64,000 bases of DNA from Flavobacterium sp. JAD_PAG50586_2 (GTDB taxonomy: Bacteria; Bacteroidota; Bacteroidia; Flavobacteriales; Flavobacteriaceae): assembly GCA_023213215.1 (NCBI GenBank), contig CP096136.1:2790001-2854000 (forward strand), given 5' to 3'. This document shows positions 14,263-24,600 of the stretch, in pieces. The stretch's first letter is position 1. Each line of letters opens with the position of its first letter. The translations under genes and the position numbers were made by a program. The notes under the pieces were generated by a model, which had not been told where the DNA came from, did no database searches, and worked only from the letters and a program-made list of their open reading frames with translations.

Positions 14263-17200
14263 ATGAATAATAAATTTGCCCTAAGAAAATTAGTTACCCT
14301 AAAAAAGCACTTTCTTGTTTTTTTGGTGACAGCTTTTTTACATTAGTTAATCAAATTGGTTTTGCTCAGGTAAATACCTATACCTATAGTGAATCGGTGT
14401 CGACTTACACTCCTTTAGCAACGTCTTCTGTTGCCTATGCTGCTCCTTGGGATGATCATGTGAGCGGATCTGCATTCTTAGCTCCAATTGGATTTAATTT
14501 CGTTTATGATGGCATTACCCAAACGCAATGTTATATAAGTCCAAACGGATTTGTATCCTTTGGTATCCAGCCAGCTCCCAATACTTATCTGCCTTTAAGT
14601 GTGGCGACTTCATTTACGAATGGCGGAACGATCAGTGCACTCGGAATGGATTTGATTTCGACCTCTTCAAGTGCTACAGACAATATCGTTTATAATACTA
14701 TCGGGTCAGCGCCCAACAGGGTTTTTGTGGTGCAATGGAATAATGCAAGACGTAAGGCGGTAACCGGTAATTTTAATTTCCAGATTCGATTAGTGGAAAC
14801 TACAAACAGGATAGAGATTTCATACGGGGCCTGCCTCCAGAATGATGCATCCGTTTTAAATACCCAGGTAGGAATCAGAGGAGACACCAGTGATTTCCTG
14901 CAGGGCAATGTTAACAATCGTTTTCAGACCGGAGCCAATGTTAATTTTGCCTGGTCGGGCAGAACGGTTAGCGGAACACTTAATTCCAACACGGTGCGTA
15001 CGAGTCTTACAGAATATCCTAATACAGGTTTAAAATATGTCTATACGCCCTCGCCATCCTGTACTACGCCTACAGGTGTTCCTTCGGGTCTTGTAATTGG
15101 ATCAACCAGTGTAACTCCGACCAGTTTTGTAGGGAACAGTTTTACAGCTGCCACACCAGCACCAACCAATTATTTAGTGGTTAGAAGCACTTCTAATGTG
15201 CCTCCCAATGGTATTGATATTGTGAATAGAACGTATTGGGCAGTGAATGACTTGATTTCAGGAGCGTATACGGTAGTCAGTACTTCTAATGCTACCACTT
15301 TTACCCAAACGGGTTTAACGCCAAATACTACTTATTATTATTGGGCTATTCCATATAATGCGGGTTGCTTGGGTGGTCCATTCTATAATCTAAGCAATAT
15401 GATATCGACGTCAAAAACGACGTGTATTTCAGAGCCGCTGGGGGTAACCGCTTTGGGAGTAGCGGGAAATTCGTTTATAGCTTCCTGGGGAGTAGTAACG
15501 GGTGCTACAGATTATACTGTTGATGTTTCCACTTCCAATACATTTGCTACTTTACTTCCGGGATATTCTGCTGCCTCAACTAGTGGAGCTACCAGTTTAT
15601 CCATAACAGGGTTAAGTTCATTAACGACTTATTATTTTAGGGTCCGTGCCATTGGTATAGGTTGTAATACTGATAGTTTAACAGGTACAGCAACTACTAT
15701 TTGCGGAGGTTTTCCAATACCCTATTTCCAGAGTTTCGACAGTACGCCGATTAATACATTACCAACATGCTTTACTGTAAGTGATATCAATGCAGATAGT
15801 GTAGCGTGGAAAGTCCAAAATACCATTGCTGCTTCGAATCCAAATTCCTATCATCTTGCTACCAATACAGCAGCAACAACCGACGACTGGTTTTTTACAC
15901 CGGGTTTAAATTTAACATCAGGCGTAACCTATAGATTAAAATTCAAATATAATACCAGCAGTGCGGGAGTATATAATGAGAACCTAAGGATTGGATTAGG
16001 AAATGGTCCTTTTGAGCCTAATATGACACTAACATTAGTGGATATGCCTAATCTTGTTAATACCGTATATCAAACTGCTATTGTTGATTTTACTCCGGCA
16101 AGCAGCTCTGTTTATTATATCGGTTTCCACGGCTATAGCTTTGCCAGTCAAAGTAAGATAGTTATTGATGATATTAGTGTCATTGTATCACCAACCTGTT
16201 TCGAGCCTGTCAGTGTTTTGGTAACCTCTGTGGCCAGTACATCAGCTACTGTAACATGGAGCGAACCATTTCCGGCACCGGCAAACGGTTATCAATATTA
16301 TGTGAGTACCTCCAATACTTTACCTGGAGCGGCAGTAACACCAACGGGTTCTGTAGGTTTCGGTATAAGGACGGCCACCATAACAGGATTAACTCCGGCT
16401 ACCCTATACTATGTTTGGGTAAGGGGAAATTGCAGTGGTAGTGATCAGAGTGTGTGGAGTCAATATGATTCTTTTAGTACGGATTGCGCAGCAGCAGCGG
16501 GTTTGACGGTAACTAATGGTACTTTATGCGGAGGAGGTTCTACAACGCTTCAGGCTGTACCAGCTCCGGGAGCAACTATTGAATGGTATAATGATAATGT
16601 CGGTACAACCTTATTGGCGACAGGAAATAACTTTGTAACGCCTACACTTTTTGCTACTACTACTTATTATGCAAGGTCAAGAGCGCCAGGGGGATTAATA
16701 TTGGTTGGGCCAAGTTCTCCAGCTGCTCAGGGTGGTTCCTTAGGGGTACAACCCGCACAAACGTATGTTAGTTTTACTGTAACTGCACCCACCACATTGC
16801 AGTCTTTCGATATCTTTCCAATGGTATCGGGACAAAATGGAGTGCTTACTATTCGAAATTCGTTAGATGTTGTTGTAGCTACTTATCCTTACATTACAAG
16901 TGCAACGGGTGGAACTACAGCCCAAACCATTACGTTAGCCCTCAATCTTACCGTAGGTAACTATACGCTTTATATGGATACCTTGCCAACGGCAGGACTA
17001 TTAACTAATATTGATGGCGCTTCTTATCCGTTTACCTCCTCTGTTGCTAACATTACGGGGAACGGATTTGATAATACATACTATTTATATGCCTACAACT
17101 GGAAGTTCTCTAACATCTGCCGATCGCTTTTTACTCCGGTTACTGCAACCGTTACCACTGCACCGCCTATATCCTTTAGTGCTTCAACTGCGACTATCTG

Positions 17201-20165
17201 TTCGGGTGAGACAACACCACTTGTAACCGTTTCTGGATATGCTGCCTATACTAATTTTACATGGTTACCCAATAACACCGGAGTTTCCGGTTCGTTAGCT
17301 GCAGGATTTACCTTTAATCCAACCGTTACTACTCCTTATTCTTTGGTGGCTGCCCAGACATCGGGAAGTTTATGTACCTCGGTTATCAATTTTACTGTAA
17401 ATGTTAATCCGGCACCGCCAGCTATTACCATTGTGCCGACAAATCCTTCCTTATGCTACGGGACAGTTCAAGCTCTCAATGCTAATTTAGCGGCAACCCC
17501 TCCCGTTACTATATATTCACAGAATTTCAATGCGGCTACCAACGACTGGACCACGACCAATCTTTCAAGCGGGGGAACTCCTGCGAATGCAGCATGGACT
17601 TTAAGGCCGGCAGGATATAACTGGACAAGTAGCTATTGGAATCCTACTACAGGAGGTGTAACTCCGGTATCTAATGATAACTCACAATATTACTTTACCA
17701 ATTCGGATGCGCAGGGTAATCCCGGACCGTCTCCGGGCAGGACTAGAACCTATTTAACTTCACCAACGTTTAATTTAGCGGCATATACCAGTGCTACCTT
17801 TAGTTTTTGGCATTATTTAAGATATTCAGGAGGGGATAAGGCACATATTGAGGCCAGTATTGATGGTGGAACTACCTGGACTTTATTGACAGCCTACACT
17901 GCCACTCAGGGAACAGCTTCTGGTTTTGTGAATGCCACTATAAGTTTAAATAGTTTATTAGGGAATTCAAATGTGAAGCTGCGGTTTTATTATGACGTAA
18001 GATGGCATTGGGGTTGGGCTGTTGACAATGTAAAAATCTCGGGTAACCTTGCATTGGAAGTGAACTGGTCGCCGGCAACAGATTTGTATTTTGATGCTGC
18101 GGCCACTAATCCCTACATAGTAGGAACTCCGGCTGCTGTAATATATGCTAAACCTACTTCTACGATTACCTATACCGGTTCGGTGTTGGGAGCAGGGGGA
18201 TGTTCAGTAAGTAATACTACAACCATAACAATCTCTCCAACTACGGTTGCGGGTACCTTATCAGGCAATCAGAATAATTGTGCAAGTTGGGGAGCCAGTA
18301 ACCTGGTTTTGTCGGGATATGTGGGTTCGATACTGCGATGGGAATATGCTTCAGATCCTTTATTTTTAGTTGGCTTAACTACCATAGTCAATACAACCGA
18401 TACCTTAACCCCGGCTGAGTTCGGTGTATATAACGGAGACCGATATTTTAGGGTAGTGCTACAAAGTGGTGTCTGTACTGTCGTAAATTCGAATAGCGTT
18501 TTGGTTAGTTTCTACGCTACGACCTGGAACGGAACGGCATGGAGTAATGGTGCTCCAAATGCTACGACCAGGGCTGTTTTTAGTGGTAATTATTCATCTA
18601 CAGCCAATTTACAGGCCTGTTCTGTTGAGGTACTGTCAGGAAATGTGGTCTTTAATACCAGCCATACGTTAACGGTACAAAATGATGTTAGGGTAACTGG
18701 CGGTTCGCTTACGTTTGATGATAAATCGAGCTTACTTCAGGTAAATACTTTAGACAATAATGGCGTTGCCTTTACCAATAGCGGTAATATCACTTATAAA
18801 CGAACGGCTATGCCTATGTTTAAGTTTGACTATACTTACTGGTCAGCTCCGGTGAGCCCTCAAATCCTTGCTAATGTTTCGCCTAATTCGCCAATGACCT
18901 TATTTTATCAATACAATCCGATTGCCGGTTTATGGCAAAATGTTGCTCCTGCCAGTACGACGATGGTACCTGGTAAAGGCTATATATTCAGGGCGCCATT
19001 ATCTTATCCGGTGGCATGGCCGTCAACTCCACAAGATTTTACAGCAAACTTTATTGGTGTGCCTAATACGGGAACCATTACATTGCCAATAATTGGTGGT
19101 GCCAGCCAGTTTAACTTATTGGGGAATCCTTATCCGAGTGCGCTTTCTGCGGATGCCTTTTTATTGGATTCGGATAATGCGGCTACTTTAGGAGGAACGC
19201 TTTATTTCTGGACGCATAATACCGGAATCAATGCGGCCTACCAATATACAGGCAGCGATTATGCTATATATAATTATTTGGGCGGTGTAGTAGGAGGGGT
19301 TCCTACAGGGCCGGCTACTAATCCGGGGATCAATGTACTGCCTCCAAACGGCAAGATTGGTTCAGGTCAGGGATTTTTTATTAAAGGATTGCTGAACGGA
19401 ACTGCTTCTTTTAAGAATACGATGCGTTTGGCAGGAAACAATGATCAGTTCTTTAAGACTGCAACTCAGACTATTTTGTCTAATGAACCTGAGAAACACC
19501 GCTATTGGTTGAACATTGCCAATACCGAAGGGGCATTTAAGCAAGCTTTAATTGGTTATGCCGATGGCGCTACGATGGGTATCGACAGGTTGTTTGATGG
19601 AGAAATGGTAGATGTAGGTAACGCCGTTACCATGTATACCCTGATAGACAATACCAAACTAAGCATACAGGGAAGATCGCTCCCTTTTAATGTAAACGAT
19701 ACGATTCCGTTAGGGTATAAATCGACTATCAATTCGACTTATACGGTTACTTTGGCAGATGTAGATGGTTTATTTACAGAGCAGATCGTATACCTTGAAG
19801 ACCGGGATTTAAATACCATCCATAATCTTACAGCTACGCCGTATACCTTTACTACGGCAATCGGTACTTTTGATAATCGTTTTGTACTTCGGTATACCGA
19901 TCAGGCTTTAGGGAATAATGCTCCTGTATTTACTGAGAACTCGGTTGTCATTTATAGAAATGAAGCCGATAATTTTGTAGTGACCAGCGGTTCGTTTGAA
20001 ATGGCATCCCTAAAGGTATTTGACATACGCGGAAGGCTGTTGTTGAGCCAAAAAGAGATTAATGCTACCCAGACAACCTTTAATGAAGGCAAGACCAATC
20101 AGGTGTTGTTAGTTCAGATAACTACAGTTGATGGGGTTAAGGTGACGAAGAAAGTTATAAGATAA
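14263..20165 (+). CDS. Giant secreted multidomain protein with T9SS sorting domain (giant 1), frame break in the signal peptide
   Basis: The main frame runs from 14397, but the true start is the ATG at 14263: MNNKFALRKLVTLKK and then a hydrophobic signal segment. One T is missing from the T6 run at 14334-14339; restored, the signal ends in NQIGFAQ and the protein has about 1967 residues. Domains by eye (restored numbering): an N-terminal beta module with FNFVYDGITQTQCYIS (50-270), fibronectin type III (390-480), a choice-of-anchor/MAM-like jelly roll (483-643), fibronectin III (644-740), an Ig-like module (742-810), a second jelly roll (1082-1266), a conserved beta region (about 1415-1880) and a C-terminal T9SS type A sorting domain (about 1885-1967, VFDIRGRLLLSQ ... 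KVTKKVIR). It is probably exported through SprA and either attached to the surface or released. The final 500 residues resemble giant 2. Confidence 0.85.
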
Positions 20166-20189
20166 ATACAATACCCACAATACATCCAA

Positions 20190-20227
20190 GCATCCGATAG
20201 GCATTATGGCTTACCGGATGCTTTTTT
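20190..20227 (+). terminator. Rho-independent terminator after giant 1
   Basis: GCATCCGATAGGC pairs with GCTTACCGGATGC across a short loop and is followed by a T6 run, 24 bases after the stop codon. Confidence 0.8.
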
Positions 20228-20393
20228 ATTTAGCCAAGCCGCCAAGAGTTGGAGGGATGTGGTATTTACGGTTTTGGTCTGATTCTTGTGTAGCTAACCT
20301 ATGGGGTACTATATACTTACCATATAAGTATTATAAAGGTACTATATATAATAAGTAAAAAATAATTATGAAAGAATTAAAACAGAAATTATT

Positions 20394-21161
20394 ATGGCAC
20401 GGCAAAACGGAATTGTTGTTCTTAATGGAACGATTGCAGGATTAAATTTTTATATTAGAAAAGGGGAGGCATTTGTGCGTAAGGCTGGTGGAGGATTCGA
20501 AGGTGAAGCTATCAAAAAGAAGGCGTCGATGGTGCGGGTGCGGGAGAATAGTTCTGAGTTTGGCGGCTGTGCCAAGGCTGTCAAGCAGTTTAAGATAGCG
20601 TTACATCCTTTATTAGCGATGGTTAAGGATGGAGGTGGTCATAATAGGTTGGTTCAGTTGTTTAGCCAGATTAAGAACCTGGACGAAGTTAGTGTTCGTG
20701 GGGAGCGCAATGTGTATCAGGGGCTTCTTAGTGTTTCGGGCAGGGAGAAACTGTTGGGTTATGTTATTACACCTGGTCCAAGCCTTGAGCCTTTATTGCT
20801 GCATGCTTTTGGGTTTGGATGGGGTGCTGAAGGCTTTACGATTCTCAATTTTTTGCCCTCGAAGCTTGCGTTTCCTAAAGGGGCAACGCATTTGGAGCTA
20901 CAGTCCGGTTATCTTGTGATTGATTTTGAGCAGCGGAAACATTCATTTGCCAGTAGTGCTCCTTTTATAATTGAAAAGATGGCTGAAGTGACTTCGATAC
21001 AGGTTGCTCCCGATAGTGTTCCCGTGGGAAATGGGTTTAGGATAGGGGTGGTGCTTTTGCGTTTTATGCAGGAAATCAATGGTGTTTTATATCCGCTTAA
21101 GGAAGCTCCCTATACCGTAATGGAAGTGGTTTCTGTAGAAGCTCCTTTTGCCCCGGTTTAA
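20394..21161 (+). CDS. Cytoplasmic hypothetical protein, MARQNG family
   Basis: This 255-residue protein has no signal peptide, no T9SS sorting domain and no membrane segment, in contrast to the giant genes on both sides. The N-terminus (MARQNGIVVLNGTIAGLNFY) matches a pattern I know from unnamed Flavobacterial proteins that start MARQ.GI..L.GT.GG..FY; residues 40-80 are basic and helical (RVRENSSEFGGCAKAVKQF). Its codon use is richer in G and T at the third position than the neighbours, which may point to a separate origin. The start is the ATG at 20394 (a nearby upstream ATG in another frame gives nothing). I do not know its function; a DNA- or RNA-binding or phage-derived role is possible but not shown. 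Confidence 0.65.
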   Translation: MARQNGIVVLNGTIAGLNFYIRKGEAFVRKAGGGFEGEAIKKKASMVRVRENSSEFGGCAKAVKQFKIALHPLLAMVKDGGGHNRLVQLFSQIKNLDEVSVRGERNVYQGLLSVSGREKLLGYVITPGPSLEPLLLHAFGFGWGAEGFTILNFLPSKLAFPKGATHLELQSGYLVIDFEQRKHSFASSAPFIIEKMAEVTSIQVAPDSVPVGNGFRIGVVLLRFMQEINGVLYPLKEAPYTVMEVVSVEAPFAPV

Positions 21162-21629
21162 AATTAGTATTTACAGGTTGAATGCTCCTACACTTACAGT
21201 TTTACCACCCTTTAACCGACAGGTACTGTTTTTATACTAAAATAATTACATCCTGAGGTGGGTTTTTGTTAGCATTTTGATTATATGATAGGGTATTTAG
21301 GTAAAAACATAATCATTTATTAACAATTATTGTAAACTGTTGATATTTTGTTACTTTAGCGCACCCAATTCTTCCAAAAAATGTTATATTTGAGTGCTCC
21401 ATATCAACACATTACACTTAAATAGAATACTTTTTCTATGGCAAAATGCCAATTTTAGCTGACTAACAAACCCATAGGTTACGTTTTGTCGGATAGATTT
21501 ACCGTTAATCGAAAATGTTAATTTTCGGTTAGTGAAGTGTTAATTATTTGATTTTATTGACGTAGTTTTATCGTCTTAACCTTAAGGTAACCGTTAATTG
21601 TTGCCACTATAATACCAAAAAAACTAAAT
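21162..21629 (+). promoter_or_regulatory. Long upstream region of giant 2 with a -7 box
   Basis: This gap of 468 bases holds no gene. A perfect -7 box TATATTTG lies at 21385-21392, leaving an untranslated leader of about 230 bases before the ATG at 21630; no good -33 TTTG is seen at the usual distance. The leader contains several short GTTAAT/TTAACC stretches but no clear riboswitch fold by eye. Confidence 0.4.
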
Positions 21630-24600
21630 ATGAAAAAAGCTTTACTTACTGCCTCGAGTAAATTTTCCCGTTTTTATGTTAGAACTTTATTTGTTCTTTT
21701 ACTTGTCATAGGAGTTTCGGCTTCGTCGGAAGCTCAATGCGGTCCTTATCAGGGATATGAAAGTATTCCTAACGCAATTCCAGCTACTGTTGTCTCAACC
21801 ATGACTGCAGCTGGTTGGCAGTTTGTTGGCGCTCCTACATCTTGGGTTTCTTTAAATAATACTACTGCCACTTCAAGGTCAGGAAGGACTAGGTTGGCCT
21901 CATCATTTCCCACGACTGCGCCTACCGTCAGCCCTGGACTTATCACGCCAAAAATTAATACACCTCAGACTTTTTCATTCTGGATTAGAGGTAATAATAC
22001 TGCGGGTCTTAATTATACCGTTTATTTTTCTGACGACAATAAAGCTACTTGGATTCCTATTCCACATGGAGCAACCACATTGACTGGTGGAAATGGTTCT
22101 TTTCCAGTATCATCGGCCATTATGCCTACCTTACCAGGAATAACATCAACTATTCCGATGGTATTGGCAACTGTTACGGCTACCTTTCCAGCAGATGCTG
22201 ATGGTTACTACTTCAAAATAGAGGACAGCAGACCGATTGCTCCAGCAACAAATGTTCCTGGTGGTATTCAAATTGATGATATTTCTTGGATTTCCTCAGT
22301 ATCAACTGATAATACTATTATCGTTCCAAACTTAAATGATGCTGGTGTCTGCACGATTACAGTTCCAGCAACAGGGATTTATAAATATTACGATAACGGT
22401 GGAAGCTCTGATACTTATTCTGATGGGCAAACCAATGGTGTTATCTTTACGCCATTTAATCCAGCTGATAAAGTACGAATTACTTTCAAGACTTTTGAGA
22501 TTATATCTGGTCAAGAGAATTTTAATGTTTATGACAGTAACACAATAGGAAGTGGAGCTATTTTAGGTTCTCCTTTTACAGGTGGCCCAGCTCTTCCGTT
22601 AGGATCTGCGACTCCTATAAACTCTTACACTTCTACATTTGCGACTGGTGAAATAGCAACCCAATTTACTTCAAATGGAACTTATAGAACAGGTAATAGC
22701 AATGCAGCGATAGGTTACGAAATCGAGGTAGAATGTATTTCCGGGTCTTGTGCTGATCCTGGAGTTCCGACTGTTAGTGGTACTACCTTTAACAGTGCCA
22801 ATTTAACGTGGTCAGGTGCTGCACCGGTTGGTTATGAAATTGCTTATACTACTACTGCTTCGCCTCCGGGAGCTGCGGGAAGCTTTGTTGCGAGTCCAAC
22901 AGTAACGGGAACTTTAACAGGCCTTACGCCTAATACTGTTTATTATGGATGGGTTCGGGCTCAATGTGGCGCGTCCAGTTTTAGTAACTGGGTTAGTACG
23001 GCAACCAGCTTTACTACCTTATGTGCGCCTGTTGGTGTTCCTTATACCGAAAACTTTAACGGACTTAACGGTCCGCTTCCAACCTGTACTTCTCAAGCAG
23101 GAGGAGGATGGGGAACGAATTTAACTAACGGAAATTTATTTGGAAGTTCACTGTCATCGTTTTTCTTTACCAAACCAATTACATTAGCGGCCGCTACGGT
23201 TTATAAATTGTCATATGACTATTCTACTCTCGCATTCAATGCTAATTTCCAGGTATGGATTGGTACGGCAAATAATGCCAGCATGCTTGGTGGAGGTACA
23301 TTGTTATTTACTCACCCCGCTGCCACCAATTCGGTAACAAATAATACATTAAACTTCACTTCCGGTGCTGCAGGTACCTATTATATTGGTTTTTATTTTG
23401 TTTCGAGAACCAATAACTTTGCTCAGCTCAATATTGACAATATTTTCCTGGATGTTGAAACGTGTATTGCACCAAGTGGTGTAGTAGGTTCGGCGCCAAC
23501 AGCCAGTTCAGGTACTGTAAGTTGGACTGCGCCATCCATCATTCCTTCAGGAGGTTATCAATATTATATAAGTACTTCCAATACGCCACCAACATCGGCT
23601 TCCACACCTTCGGGTTTGGTTCCTTCGGGAACGACTACTACCATTGGCAGCTTAACATCGGGCACTACCTATTATGTTTGGGTTCGTTCGAGTTGTGGAG
23701 GTGGTCTGACGAGTTTATGGTCAAACAGTTTCGCAACAATCTCTACAACAGTTGTACTAACCACTACCGTACCTATGAGTAATGGTAATAATGGGCCTGG
23801 AGGTAGCTGTAGTGTTAACTTCTTTGATAGCGGTGGTGCTACCCTAGATTACCAGGATAATGAAACTTATACTTATACTTTTTACCCGGGTACAGCGGGG
23901 TCTAAGCTTAAAGCTGTTTTTGGTTCGTTTAGGACAGAGAACAATTATGACGGACTTATGATTTATAGTGGTACTTCGGCCAATCCAGCTAACCTTATTT
24001 CTTCAGGCTTACCTGTAGGGGTTAATGGAGCTACCTGTCCGGCTGGATCATTTTATGGAACTAACTCCCCGGGAACTGTAATTTCTACAGATGCTACCGG
24101 AGCCTTAACTTTTGTATTTACTACTGATGGTAGTGTTCTTTTTGCGGGATGGGCAGCTACCTTAAGCTGTGTAACCGTTCCGACTATCAGCAGCTTTACT
24201 CCGAATAATAACTTATGCGGAACATTAGGTTCTGCTCCAATTACTATAACGGGAACTAATTTCACCGCCGCTGGGGGTGTTACGGGTGTTTTCTTTAATG
24301 GAGTAGCTGCTACTTCATTTACGATTGTTAATAGTACTACCTTAACAGCAGTGCTTCCGGCCTCGGGTGTTACCTCTGGTATCATCAGTGTTGCCAATGC
24401 AACAGCTACAGGTTACAGTTCAACTGCGTTTTCTGTTAACGGTACAGTACCTACTACGACCGGCGTTACTATTTGTACAGGAGCTACCGGAAATCTTACT
24501 ACTTCTACTACTTGTTCGGGTTATGTGAATTCGGGCACCACATTATCGGGTACGCTTACCGCAGGAGTAGATCCTGTAGGGCCTATTTTGGGAACCTCTA

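Noticed and set aside
14690..14917. Minus-strand frame inside giant 1
   Set aside because: It lies opposite the N-terminal module of giant 1 and its composition reflects that coding sequence. No independent support.
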